Shown here in pieces: positions 6,188 through 13,204 of a DNA stretch of 22,530 nt. The notes beneath the pieces were generated by a model. The model was not told the DNA's origin, made no database searches, and worked only from the letters and a program-made list of their open reading frames with translations. The DNA is taken from positions 1-22,530 of the forward strand of contig JBMNQS010000034.1 in the NCBI GenBank assembly GCA_050944255.1, given 5' to 3'. Within the stretch, counting starts at the first letter, position 1, and each line of letters starts with the position of its first letter. The position numbers and the translations under genes were made by a program. This stretch comes from JBMNQS01 sp050944255 (GTDB lineage Bacteria; Bacillota; Clostridia; Christensenellales; Maliibacteriaceae).

Positions 6188-8653
6188 TCAGCCGGCGGCC
6201 TTAAAGCGTTTGAGCCGCAGTGCGTTGGTCAGCACCGATACGGAGCTTAAGCTCATGGCGATGGCGGCGAATATGGGATTGAGCAACGGGCCTCCGAACA
6301 GATGGAGCACGCCCGCGGCGATGGGGATGCCGATGGTGTTGTACCCAAAGGCCCAGAACAGATTCTGTTTGATATTGCGTATGGTGCGGTGGCTCAGGTG
6401 GATGGCGGTGGGCACATCCATCAAATCGCTGCGCATCAGCACCAGATCGGCGGACTCCATGGCCACGTCGGTACCCGAACCGATGGCAATGCCGATGTCG
6501 GCCTGCACCAGCGCCGGGGCGTCGTTGATGCCGTCGCCCACCATGGCCACTTTGCGGCCCTCGTCCTGGAGCTTTTTCACTTCGTCGGACTTATCCTGGG
6601 GCAGCACTTCGGCCAGCACCCTCTCGATGCCCACCTGCCTTGCGATGGCGGCGGCGGTCCGCTTGTTGTCGCCGGTGATCATGGCCACTTCGATGCCCAT
6701 TTTATGCAGGCGTTCGATGGCTTTTTTGCTGCTTTTCTTCATCACGTCCGCCACGGCGATGATGCCGGCCAGCTTTCCATCCAGCGATACGTACATGGGG
6801 GTCTTGCCCTCTTCGGCAAGACGGTCGGAGTCATCTTCCAGCTCCGCGAGGGAAACGGAACTCTCGTCCATCAGCTTGCGGTTGCCGGCCAATACCTTAA
6901 CGCCGCCTATCTCCGCGCGGATGCCGCGTCCGGCCAGCGCTTCAAAGTCGTCGGTGTCCAGCAGCTGCAGTCCCTTATCCTGGGCGCCCAGCACGATGGC
7001 CTGGCCCAGCGGGTGCTCCGATCCCCTTTCGGCGGACGCGGTAATCTGAAGCAGGTACTGCGAAGATATCCCCTGCGCGGGCAGCACGTCGGTGACCTCC
7101 GGCTTGCCTTCGGTGATGGTGCCGGTCTTGTCAAAGACGATGGTATTGATCTTATGCGCCGTCTCCAGCGCCTCGCCGCCCTTGAACAGGATGCCGTTTT
7201 CGGCGCCCTTTCCGGTGGCCACCATGATGGAGGTGGGCGTTGCCAGCCCCAGCGCGCAGGGGCACGCGATGACCAGTATGGAAATGAATATGGTCAGTGC
7301 GAACTCCACGTCCCGGGTGCCGATATACCAGGCGATGCCCGCCAGCACCGCGATGACGCAGACGATGGGCACGAAGTAGCCCGATACGATGTCGGCCATC
7401 TTGGCGATGGGCGCCTTGGAGCCCTGGGCGTCCTCCACCAGCTTGATGATCTGCGCCAGCGCCGTATCCTGGCCGATTTTGGTGGCCTTGAAGTGGATGA
7501 CGCCGCTTGTGTTGATGGACGCGGCGTAGACCTCGTCGCCGGCCTTTTTATCCACCGGCATGCTCTCTCCGGTGAGCATGGATTCGTCGATGGCCGTATG
7601 GCCTTCCAGTACCGTACCGTCCACCGGTATTTTGGTGCCGGGTTTGACCACGATCACATCGCCGATCTCCACCTCGTGGATAGGAATTTCCTTTTCAACG
7701 CCGTCCTGCAGCACAATGGCCGTCTTGGGGGCCAGCCCCATCAGTTTCTTGATGGCCTCGCTGGTACGGCCCTTGGAGACGGCCTCCAGCGTCTTGCCCA
7801 GCAGGATCAGCGCGATGATCACGCCGGCGGTCTCAAAGTACAGGGATTCCACCGCCCCGAAATCGCCCCGGTAGATCAGCCACGCATTGTAGGAACTGAA
7901 TATGACCGCCGCCGCGGTTCCGATGGCGATCAGCGAGTCCATATTGGGGCTCCGCTGCGCCAGCGCCCTGAATCCGACGGTATAGAACTTATAGCCCACC
8001 CCCACGATGGGGATCACCAGCGCGATCTGTACCAGCGCGTAGACGAGCGGATACTTCATGGGCTCCATGAAGCGCGGGAAGGGCAGCATGATCCCTGGGA
8101 TCATGGGCGCCATGGCGATGTAGAGAAGCGGCAGAGCGAACACGGCGGCCACGATGAATTTGATCTGCAGCGTGCGGATTTCCTTCTCCTTGCGCTTCTG
8201 ATCCTCGTCCACCGCATCGATCTTGGTAACTTCCAGCGCCTTATAGCCGGTTTTTTCTATGGTCTGGCGGATAAAGGCCGCCCGCGTCTTTTGGGGGTCG
8301 TAGGAAACGGTGGCCTTTTCGGTGGCGAAATTCACCGAGGCACTCTCCACGCCGTCCAATTTAAGAAGGGCCTTCTCCACGCGCTGGGCGCAGGCGGCGC
8401 AGGTCATGCCGCCTATGGGGATGGTGATGGTGCTGCTTTCGGGTTTCTCCACCACCTGGTAGCCGATTTTGGAAACGGCCTGCTTGATGTCGGAAAGCGA
8501 TATGATCTTTTCATCATATTCCGTGAACAGCTTTTCACTGGCCAGGTTCACCGAGGCCTTCTCCACTCCCGGCAGCTTCCCGACGGCCCGTTCGATCCTC
8601 TGGGCGCATGCCGCGCAGGTCATGCGGCCTATATTCAATACTTGCTTTTCCAT
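6188..8653 (-). CDS. copA: Copper-exporting P1B-type ATPase
   Basis: An 821-residue heavy-metal P-type ATPase with every landmark of CopA. Two N-terminal HMA domains bind Cu(I) through C13/C16 and C85/C88, both in an MTCAAC motif. The actuator has TGES at 361-364. The transmembrane CPC metal site is C464-P-C466. The phosphorylation motif is DKTGT at 508-512 with D508, the P1B His-Pro pair is H547-P548, and the hinge is GDGIND at 706-711. Transmembrane helices 7 and 8 carry YN (771-772) and MSLSS (800-804), the residues that with CPC define the Cu(I)-selective P1B-1 subgroup. It would pump Cu(I) out of the cytosol using ATP. An ATG at 8653 follows AAGGAGA. A promoter and an inverted-repeat operator shared with divergent hxlR lie upstream, and a lipoprotein gene follows in the same operon. 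Confidence 0.97.
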   Translation of the reverse strand: MEKQVLNIGRMTCAACAQRIERAVGKLPGVEKASVNLASEKLFTEYDEKIISLSDIKQAVSKIGYQVVEKPESSTITIPIGGMTCAACAQRVEKALLKLDGVESASVNFATEKATVSYDPQKTRAAFIRQTIEKTGYKALEVTKIDAVDEDQKRKEKEIRTLQIKFIVAAVFALPLLYIAMAPMIPGIMLPFPRFMEPMKYPLVYALVQIALVIPIVGVGYKFYTVGFRALAQRSPNMDSLIAIGTAAAVIFSSYNAWLIYRGDFGAVESLYFETAGVIIALILLGKTLEAVSKGRTSEAIKKLMGLAPKTAIVLQDGVEKEIPIHEVEIGDVIVVKPGTKIPVDGTVLEGHTAIDESMLTGESMPVDKKAGDEVYAASINTSGVIHFKATKIGQDTALAQIIKLVEDAQGSKAPIAKMADIVSGYFVPIVCVIAVLAGIAWYIGTRDVEFALTIFISILVIACPCALGLATPTSIMVATGKGAENGILFKGGEALETAHKINTIVFDKTGTITEGKPEVTDVLPAQGISSQYLLQITASAERGSEHPLGQAIVLGAQDKGLQLLDTDDFEALAGRGIRAEIGGVKVLAGNRKLMDESSVSLAELEDDSDRLAEEGKTPMYVSLDGKLAGIIAVADVMKKSSKKAIERLHKMGIEVAMITGDNKRTAAAIARQVGIERVLAEVLPQDKSDEVKKLQDEGRKVAMVGDGINDAPALVQADIGIAIGSGTDVAMESADLVLMRSDLMDVPTAIHLSHRTIRNIKQNLFWAFGYNTIGIPIAAGVLHLFGGPLLNPIFAAIAMSLSSVSVLTNALRLKRFKAAG

Positions 8654-8727
8654 ACTCGGGTCTCCTTACTCTCAATTTCTGACGCCCGCCGCGCCGGTCC
8701 TTGACGGAAACGACAGCCTATGCTATT

Positions 8728-8755
8728 ATTTTAAATGTAATTTTCATAATTGCAA
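8728..8755 (-). promoter_or_regulatory. Predicted copA promoter
   Basis: On the minus strand TTGCAA (8755-8750), a 16-base spacer and TAAAAT (8733-8728) form a good sigma-A-type promoter in an AT-rich island, about 75 bases upstream of the copA start codon. The inverted repeat at 8760-8781 ends five bases upstream of this -35. Confidence 0.65.
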
Positions 8756-8769
8756 GTATGTACTATATT
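8741..8769 (+). promoter_or_regulatory. Predicted hxlR promoter
   Basis: On the plus strand TTTTCA (8741-8746), a 17-base spacer and TATATT (8764-8769) form a promoter about 43 bases before the hxlR start. The -10 lies inside the inverted repeat at 8760-8781, as expected for autorepression. Confidence 0.6.
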
Positions 8770-8781
8770 GTAACATAGTAC
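8760..8781. promoter_or_regulatory. Inverted-repeat operator between copA and hxlR
   Basis: A perfect inverted repeat, GTACTAT then 8 bases then ATAGTAC, sits in the AT-rich intergenic region. It covers the predicted -10 of hxlR and lies just upstream of the -35 of copA. Size, symmetry and position fit a site for the dimeric winged-helix HxlR protein encoded next door. Assignment to HxlR is inference. Confidence 0.65.
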
Positions 8782-8812
8782 CTAGAAAGTAAGTAAAGAG
8801 GTTTCCGGCACC

Positions 8813-9193
8813 ATGAAACACGACTGCGACGGATACAACTGCCCCATAGGCACCACACTGAACCTGATCGGCGGCAAGTACAAGTCCCTTATCCTGTGGC
8901 ACCTGATCGGCCGCACGCTGCGCTTCGGGGAACTTCAGAGGCTGATCCCGCAGGCCACGCCCAAGATGCTGACGCAGCAATTGCGCGAGCTGGAGCGGGA
9001 CAATCTTTTGATACGCACGGTCTATCCGGTGGTTCCCCCCAAGGTGGAGTATCATCTGTCGGACTTCGGCAAAAGCATCAAGCCGATCCTGATGACCATA
9101 TACGACTGGGGCATCGATTACCTCAAGAGCCACGGGCTTGAGGCCAACTGCTCCATGGGCAAGCAGTTCCGCTACGGGGCGGCGGACAGATAG
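8813..9193 (+). CDS. HxlR-family transcriptional regulator, divergent from copA
   Basis: A 126-residue winged-helix regulator of the HxlR (DUF24) family. It has the family's N-terminal CPIGTTLNLIGGKYKSLILW (10-29), the helix-turn-helix FGELQRLIPQATPKMLTQQL (38-57) and the wing VPPKVEYHLSDFGKS (74-88). Cysteines are at C5, C10 and C113. C10 occupies the position that in characterised members (for example YodB and HypR of Bacillus) senses quinones, aldehydes or disulfide stress, so a thiol-based response is plausible. Copper pumps in Firmicutes are more often controlled by CsoR or CopY, so HxlR here is unusual. The start ATG at 8813 has AAAGAGG about 11 bases upstream. The gene reads away from copA and converges with the FtrD-like lipoprotein gene. 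Confidence 0.93.
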   Translation: MKHDCDGYNCPIGTTLNLIGGKYKSLILWHLIGRTLRFGELQRLIPQATPKMLTQQLRELERDNLLIRTVYPVVPPKVEYHLSDFGKSIKPILMTIYDWGIDYLKSHGLEANCSMGKQFRYGAADR

Positions 9194-9220
9194 CGCCGCG
9201 CCATCCCAAATTTCATACGG

Positions 9221-9257
9221 ATATGCACGAAGGGGCCGCAAGGCCCCTTCGTCATAT
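9221..9257. terminator. Hairpin between convergent hxlR and FtrD-like lipoprotein genes
   Basis: An 11-base-pair perfect stem (ACGAAGGGGCC with GGCCCCTTCGT) closes a GCAA tetraloop of the stable GNRA class. After one bulged C the pairing continues with ATATG against CATAT. It lies between two converging genes, where a bidirectional terminator is expected, but neither strand has a proper U-tract. Its mode of action is therefore uncertain. Confidence 0.55.
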
Positions 9258-9289
9258 GTCTAAAACCGGCGCCGGAGCCAAAGGCCGCA

Positions 9290-9868
9290 TCAATACGCCG
9301 CCTTCCAGTTGGAGAAAATCACCTTGGCTTCGCTGAGGAACTCATAGGGGACGGTGATGCTCTCATCGTCCACGCTCTTGTTCTCCGCGAAGATGGGCAC
9401 CGGGTTGCAGCCGCCGGACATCACTTCCACCTGGTCCATCTTAAAGCGGTTGCCGCAGTTTTGGCAGACCAGCGAATCCCCGCTCTGTTTGTAGTAGCCC
9501 CTGCCCGAGTCGTAGCAGACCTGGCAGGTATTGAAGGCGGTACGGATGGTGTCGTCGCTGGCCATTACGGCGATGACTTCCAGTCTCGTGCCATCGATTT
9601 CAACGGGATAAAACATGGCGGTCTGGGAAACATCGCTGACGGGTATAACCAAATCCTCGTCAACGGCCACCGGCTCCTCATCTTCGGGCGTGGGCGCAGG
9701 CGCCGGCGTCTGCGTGGCGGCGCCGCCATCGGCAGACGGAGCCGGCAGCGTTATGGGCCTTCTGTCGGCCGAACAGCCCGCCAGAAACAGTACCGCGGCC
9801 AGCGCCAGCATCGCGGCGGCCCGATAAATCGACCGATGTCCGTATTTTTTCCTGTTTGCCTCAAACAT
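9290..9868 (-). CDS. Lipoprotein with an FtrD-like (DUF2318) CxxC domain
   Basis: A 192-residue predicted lipoprotein: signal peptide with lipobox LFLAGC (C32), a Pro/Ala/Glu-rich spacer (about 40-72), then a DUF2318/FtrD-like domain. The domain is recognised by NTCQVCYDSGRGYY (C115, C118), LVCQNCGNRF (C135, C138) and MSGGCNPVPI (C154). In Ftr-type iron uptake systems FtrD is a membrane-bound redox partner that works with a cupredoxin and a permease; here the domain is displayed on the cell surface by a lipid anchor. The start at 9868 has AGGAGG 7 bases before it. It is the last gene of an operon that begins with the HMA/TauE-SafE/cupredoxin fusion, so a role in extracytoplasmic metal or thiol redox is likely. 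Whether the cysteines hold metal, a cluster or disulfides is not visible. Confidence 0.85.
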   Translation of the reverse strand: MFEANRKKYGHRSIYRAAAMLALAAVLFLAGCSADRRPITLPAPSADGGAATQTPAPAPTPEDEEPVAVDEDLVIPVSDVSQTAMFYPVEIDGTRLEVIAVMASDDTIRTAFNTCQVCYDSGRGYYKQSGDSLVCQNCGNRFKMDQVEVMSGGCNPVPIFAENKSVDDESITVPYEFLSEAKVIFSNWKAAY

Positions 9869-9927
9869 ATGTGATCCTCCTCATACGGCAGGTATTACCA
9901 AATTTTTCTGCCATCGTTTCGTCATTT

Positions 9928-10050
9928 TATTTTTTGTTGTCTTTTTCGGTTGGTTTCTTCCTTGGGCTTATTCCGGTTCATCAGCAATAGCCCGATCCCC
10001 AGCCCCACCAGGGGCAGTATGCAGTGCCAGTGGCTCAGTAAAAATTCCAT
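9928..10050 (-). CDS. Small single-helix membrane protein (about 40 residues) in the metal operon
   Basis: A short ORF starting MEFLLSHWHCILPLVGLGIG, with one predicted transmembrane helix (about residues 9-24) and a basic, charged cytoplasmic tail that follows MNRNKPK. AAAGGAG lies 6 bases before its ATG, one of the better ribosome binding sites in the region, so it is very probably translated. The His-Trp-His-Cys cluster just before the helix could bind Cu(I). It starts 26 bases after the HMA/TauE-SafE/cupredoxin gene and ends 59 bases before the FtrD-like lipoprotein. Small His/Cys membrane proteins are known in heavy-metal operons (for example DUF2933), but I cannot assign this one to a family. 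The exact C-terminus depends on homopolymer lengths near 9930-9950. Confidence 0.7.
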
Positions 10051-10076
10051 GATCGCTCCTTTCCATGGCCATGCTT

Positions 10077-11426
10077 TTATTGGGCGGCCCCTTGCTCCAC
10101 CACGTGGATTTTACTGGAGATCATGCCCATCCAGCAACTGTACGTGAAGGAGCCGGTTTTCGTGGGCGTAAATTCGATGACGTTCTCCCCGACTTGCAGC
10201 GGCTTTTCGATCTCGTATTCGTAGAGGAATATCCGGTTGTTGCATCCGTTGACGCTCCCCGGCGGCGCCTGGATGGTCCACTTTACCGGGATGCCCACCT
10301 CCACGGTGATGGGCTCGTAGCGGCCCGGCTGCAGCGTGGTGGTCACGCTCTGGTAACCGTCCTGCAACTGCACCTGCTGGCCGCTCTGGCCGCTGGGCGC
10401 GGCGGATGCGCCGGGAGACGAAATCCCCGACAGTGTCCAGCCGCTTGAAAACATAGAGATGCCCAGCACCACCACCAGCATGGCGCCCGCGGTGACCACC
10501 TTGCCGGTGAATTTTTTGCTCAGCACGGAGCTTAATGCTCCAAGGCCGAACATCAGCGGCACGGTCCCGAGGCTAAAGAGCATCATCGACAGCGCCCCTT
10601 TTATGGGATCGCCGGTGGACAGCGCGTAAAGCTGCATGGCCTGCAGGGGGCCGCAGGGCATCAGGCCATTCAATAGCCCCACGTACAGCGGGCCCTTTCC
10701 GCTCGTCTTTTCCGATTCGATTTTCCGGGCAAAGATGCCGGGCATGCGGATGTTGAGCTTCCTCAGCCACGGGAATATCCCCAGCATGTTCAGCCCCATA
10801 ATCACCATGAACACGCCTGCGAAAAGCTGCACCATGCCCTTCATGGCGCCGGAGAAACTGATCACCGAGCCCAGGGCGCCGACGATGCCTCCGATGACCG
10901 TATAGGAAACGACCCGCCCCAGGTTATACAAAAAGCTGGGGCGCAGGGCTTTCAGGCGGCCTGCCTCCGGAGTCCCGGGGGCCTTGGATATGGTCTGTGA
11001 GAGGTTGATGCCGCCGCACATGGCCACGCAGTGCACGGAGGTCACCAGGCCGATGACAAACAGCATCCCGTAGCCCATACCGGCCTCGGCCAGCGGGAAC
11101 GCGCCAAAAAACTGGGTCAGCCCGAAATGCTGTATAATCACATACAGCGCCGCGATGATGATCAGGATACCGGCGATACGGCGCAGGTTGTTTGCCTTTT
11201 GTCCGTCGGCGGGCACCTCATAACCCAGCTTTTCGATGGCGGCGGAGATATCCTTCAGCGAGATGATGTCCGTATCGTAGGTGATCTGGGCGGTCTCCTT
11301 ATTGTAGCTGACCACCACCGTTTTAATGCCGGCGGTATTGCGCAGTTTTCTTTGAATGGCATTTTGGCAGTTGACGCACGTCATACCGCCTATACGAAGC
11401 GTTTTGGTTTTCAGGCCGGCTTTCAT
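10077..11426 (-). CDS. HMA - TauE/SafE (UreH-like) - cupredoxin fusion, probable copper-handling membrane protein
   Basis: A 449-residue three-part protein. Residues 8-72 form an HMA metal-binding domain with GGMTCVNC (C17, C20). After a helix (about 83-100), residues 115-330 form a six-helix TauE/SafE or DsbD-like membrane domain with the paired Cys motifs VHCVAMCGG (131-139) and NGLMPCGPLQAMQLYA (253-268). Residues 355-442 form a cupredoxin-like domain outside the membrane, with C395 and the C-terminal SCWMGM (430-435) as likely metal ligands. This layout suggests collection of Cu(I) in the cytosol, movement across the membrane, and hand-over to an external cupredoxin. The ATG at 11426 was chosen because AGAGGTGGAG precedes it closely; an ATG seven codons upstream lacks such a site. 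It heads an operon with a small membrane protein and an FtrD-like lipoprotein. The transport direction and metal are inference. Confidence 0.88.
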   Translation of the reverse strand: MKAGLKTKTLRIGGMTCVNCQNAIQRKLRNTAGIKTVVVSYNKETAQITYDTDIISLKDISAAIEKLGYEVPADGQKANNLRRIAGILIIIAALYVIIQHFGLTQFFGAFPLAEAGMGYGMLFVIGLVTSVHCVAMCGGINLSQTISKAPGTPEAGRLKALRPSFLYNLGRVVSYTVIGGIVGALGSVISFSGAMKGMVQLFAGVFMVIMGLNMLGIFPWLRKLNIRMPGIFARKIESEKTSGKGPLYVGLLNGLMPCGPLQAMQLYALSTGDPIKGALSMMLFSLGTVPLMFGLGALSSVLSKKFTGKVVTAGAMLVVVLGISMFSSGWTLSGISSPGASAAPSGQSGQQVQLQDGYQSVTTTLQPGRYEPITVEVGIPVKWTIQAPPGSVNGCNNRIFLYEYEIEKPLQVGENVIEFTPTKTGSFTYSCWMGMISSKIHVVEQGAAQ

Positions 11427-11757
11427 CGCTCCACCTCTTCCGTTCATTTTTTAAGCTCATCATACGAGGAAAATTTGTAGAAATTATGTAGATCAAAAAA
11501 TTTTTTTGCCCTAACGCCGCAGCTGAAAAGCTCCGGGCCGCCACCTGAAAAGATCGCCCGCAGGCGGTCCCGTCTTTTTTCGCTGCTTTCCAAAAAATAA
11601 AAAACAGCGGCCCTGCGCCGCAAACGTTTGCAGGCACAGGGCCGCCGGATAAAACGGCCGTTTTTTATATCTTCGTTGCCGGAAACCCGCAGCCTCCTGT
11701 GGTCGCTGAAACCGCGTCCCTTCAATATCGGCGCAGGGTGGCACTTTGGGCCTGCCT
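11427..11757. other. Gene-free region between the metal operon and a lipoprotein gene
   Basis: About 330 bases. It contains the terminator of the upstream lipoprotein gene (11592-11645), an AT-rich stretch including an A6T7 run (about 11494-11506), and GC-rich inverted repeats. It must also hold the promoter of the HMA/TauE-SafE/cupredoxin operon, but I find no convincing -35/-10 pair. No copy of the copA/hxlR inverted repeat is present. Confidence 0.55.
11592..11645 (-). terminator. Strong terminator of the lipoprotein (11758-12468) transcript
   Basis: A 9-base-pair outer stem (GCGGCCCTG with CAGGGCCGC) contains an inner palindrome GCAAACGTTTGC. On the minus strand it is followed by TGTTTTTTATTTTTT. 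This is a classical intrinsic terminator for genes arriving from the right, about 110 bases beyond the lipoprotein stop codon. Confidence 0.85.
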
Positions 11758-12468
11758 TTACTTGACGCTGTACTGCTCCAGCGTGGAGGTGATGGTCGTA
11801 CCTTCGGATGAAAATTCCCTCTTGACCATGCCGACCCCCTCTTTGAAGTACTCGTACACGGTGGCGTTCTCCGACATGTTCAGCACCTTGATGCAGTCCT
11901 CGAATTTCCCGGCCGGCGTGTCGACGACGGCATCGGTGGAGACGATCTCCCTGGTGCCCTGCGGGGTGTCCCACTTGGTGCCTGTGGTAAGGGGCGCCTT
12001 CAGGATAATCAGCGTGTCGTTGGGAAGCGCGCTTAAGCGGTTGGCCCCGTCGTAGGCCTCTCCTTCGAAATAGGTGCGGACCACCTCGTCATCGGTGGCT
12101 TTCCAGACGGCGGCGGTGACCGTCCCGCCGTTGTCCTCTTCGACTTGCGCCCGGTCCGCCGCTGCGAACACGACCTTGCGGCTGAACGTGGCGTACTCGT
12201 TGCCCTCCCCCTGGTACTGCCAGGTGCTGTCCTGGCTGAGCGGGAAGAAATTCTTGGGGCTCAGGACGCCCGCGGACGGGCTTGGCTCTGCATCCGGCAC
12301 CGTTGCGGTGGGAGGCGCACTGGGCTGGACGGTCTCTATGGGCTGGGACGCGGTGGGCAGGATGCCCGGTGACTGGGACGGCCGAGCGGGCAGCAGCCCG
12401 CAGCCGGCCATCAGGAGCACGGCGGCCGTCAGCAGGCTGACCGCGGCAAGTGGACGATAGGCCTTCAT
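11758..12468 (-). CDS. Putative lipoprotein of unknown function
   Basis: A 236-residue predicted lipoprotein with signal peptide and lipobox LLMAGC (C23), followed by a Pro/Ser/Thr-rich linker (about 28-70) of the kind that holds a domain away from the membrane. The folded part begins NFFPLSQDSTWQYQG, a pattern I have seen at the start of beta-rich envelope lipoproteins in Firmicutes. It continues with alternating strand-like segments and ends in STLEQYSVK. There is no recognisable catalytic motif. The ATG at 12468 was chosen because AAGGAG lies about 8 bases upstream. It starts 87 bases after the niaX stop with no clear terminator between, so read-through from niaX is possible. No functional link to niacin or copper is evident. 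Confidence 0.78.
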   Translation of the reverse strand: MKAYRPLAAVSLLTAAVLLMAGCGLLPARPSQSPGILPTASQPIETVQPSAPPTATVPDAEPSPSAGVLSPKNFFPLSQDSTWQYQGEGNEYATFSRKVVFAAADRAQVEEDNGGTVTAAVWKATDDEVVRTYFEGEAYDGANRLSALPNDTLIILKAPLTTGTKWDTPQGTREIVSTDAVVDTPAGKFEDCIKVLNMSENATVYEYFKEGVGMVKREFSSEGTTITSTLEQYSVK

Positions 12469-12555
12469 ATACATTTCTCCTTTTTTTCGTTGATCTCGGT
12501 TATCCATGCGGATAAACCGTCATCTATTAGGATACGCCCTTATGCCGCCGGATAG

Positions 12556-13110
12556 TCACGCTCTTATGCGGGCGATGAATTTGCCAAGCGGCCTCCAGAT
12601 CGCCAGCGATATGGCGAAATCCACCATGCTGTGGATCACGCTACCCACGCCTACCAATAGCAGGACCGATACCACAAAGCCTCTGGCGTAGTAGCCCTGC
12701 GCCATATTTGCGGTAAAGTAAAACGGCGTCACCACCAGCACTTCGCACAGCGCGTGCAGGATACCCAGCAGAAACGAAAACACTAGCGCCGGCAGCGCGG
12801 ATTCGAGCAGATGCGGCTTTTTTCTGAGCACCAGCGCGCCGCACAGCGCGAAGATCACGTGCGTCGCGGCCCTAAGGACGATCACAATGGGAAAGCCCCC
12901 CAGAAAAAACCCGGCGGTGGTGCCCAATGAGACGGCCACCGCCACAAGAGGCGATATGAACATGGCGATGAAGATGGCCACGTGGCTCGCCAGGGTAAAG
13001 GACGCCGGCTCCAGGAGGATTTTCAGCGGGGAGAACATCGGGATGATGATGCCGATGGCGCACAGGACCGCCGCTGCGGCCATGGTGAATACCTTGCCTT
13101 TATTTGTCAT
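12556..13110 (-). CDS. niaX: Niacin ECF transporter S component, NiaX-type
   Basis: A 184-residue very hydrophobic protein with about six transmembrane helices, the size and profile of substrate-binding S components of energy-coupling-factor vitamin transporters. The N-terminal helix carries an AAAAVLCAIGIIIPMF motif like that used by S components to contact the shared T component. Substrate assignment rests on context: the next gene upstream is the niacin repressor NiaR, and the promoter between them carries a perfect inverted repeat. It would bind niacin for import with the general EcfAA'T module, which is not in this window. The ATG at 13110 follows TAGGAG by 10 bases. An upstream in-frame ATG at 13143 lies between operator and ribosome binding site and was not preferred. 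Confidence 0.78.
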   Translation of the reverse strand: MTNKGKVFTMAAAAVLCAIGIIIPMFSPLKILLEPASFTLASHVAIFIAMFISPLVAVAVSLGTTAGFFLGGFPIVIVLRAATHVIFALCGALVLRKKPHLLESALPALVFSFLLGILHALCEVLVVTPFYFTANMAQGYYARGFVVSVLLLVGVGSVIHSMVDFAISLAIWRPLGKFIARIRA

Positions 13111-13146
13111 GATTCTACCGCTCCTAAACAAGAATATGCGCATAGG

Positions 13147-13168
13147 TGTCTATACACATGTATAGACA
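13147..13168. promoter_or_regulatory. Probable NiaR operator upstream of niaX
   Basis: A perfect inverted repeat, TGTCTATACA, two bases (CA), TGTATAGACA. It starts at the last base of the niaX -10 and covers the predicted start of transcription, an ideal place for repression. The adjacent niaR gene supplies the likely binder: NiaR with niacin bound shuts off uptake. Confidence 0.82.
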
Positions 13169-13195
13169 TTATACCATATCTACGGAGCCAGGCAA
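13168..13195 (-). promoter_or_regulatory. niaX promoter
   Basis: On the minus strand TTGCCT (13195-13190), a 16-base spacer and a consensus TATAAT (13173-13168). It lies between the niaR stop and niaX start, showing that niaX can be expressed separately from niaR. Confidence 0.72.
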
Positions 13196-13204
13196 GCCAT
13201 TTAT

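Noticed and set aside
5703..7049. A 448-codon plus-strand frame opposite the lipoprotein and copA
   Set aside because: Crosses two real genes on the other strand, and turns into a Ser/Met-rich low-complexity translation.
6302..8704. An 800-codon open frame on the plus strand opposite copA
   Set aside because: It is antisense to a fully motif-supported copA, has a His/Gly/Arg-rich composition with no domain, and lacks a ribosome binding site. Long antisense frames are expected in GC-rich genes.
11607..11665. Overlapping hairpins that on the plus strand resemble an antiterminator/terminator pair ending in TTTTTT
   Set aside because: No plus-strand gene or promoter exists around it; the structure is fully explained as the minus-strand terminator of the lipoprotein gene.
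11444..11974. A 176-codon minus-strand frame starting inside the lipoprotein gene
   Set aside because: It overlaps the lipoprotein in another frame, runs through its terminator, and has no binding site.
12498..12518. Inverted repeat GGTTATCC/GGATAAACC just upstream of the lipoprotein start
   Set aside because: One bulged base, no nearby promoter and no regulator to match it; likely chance.
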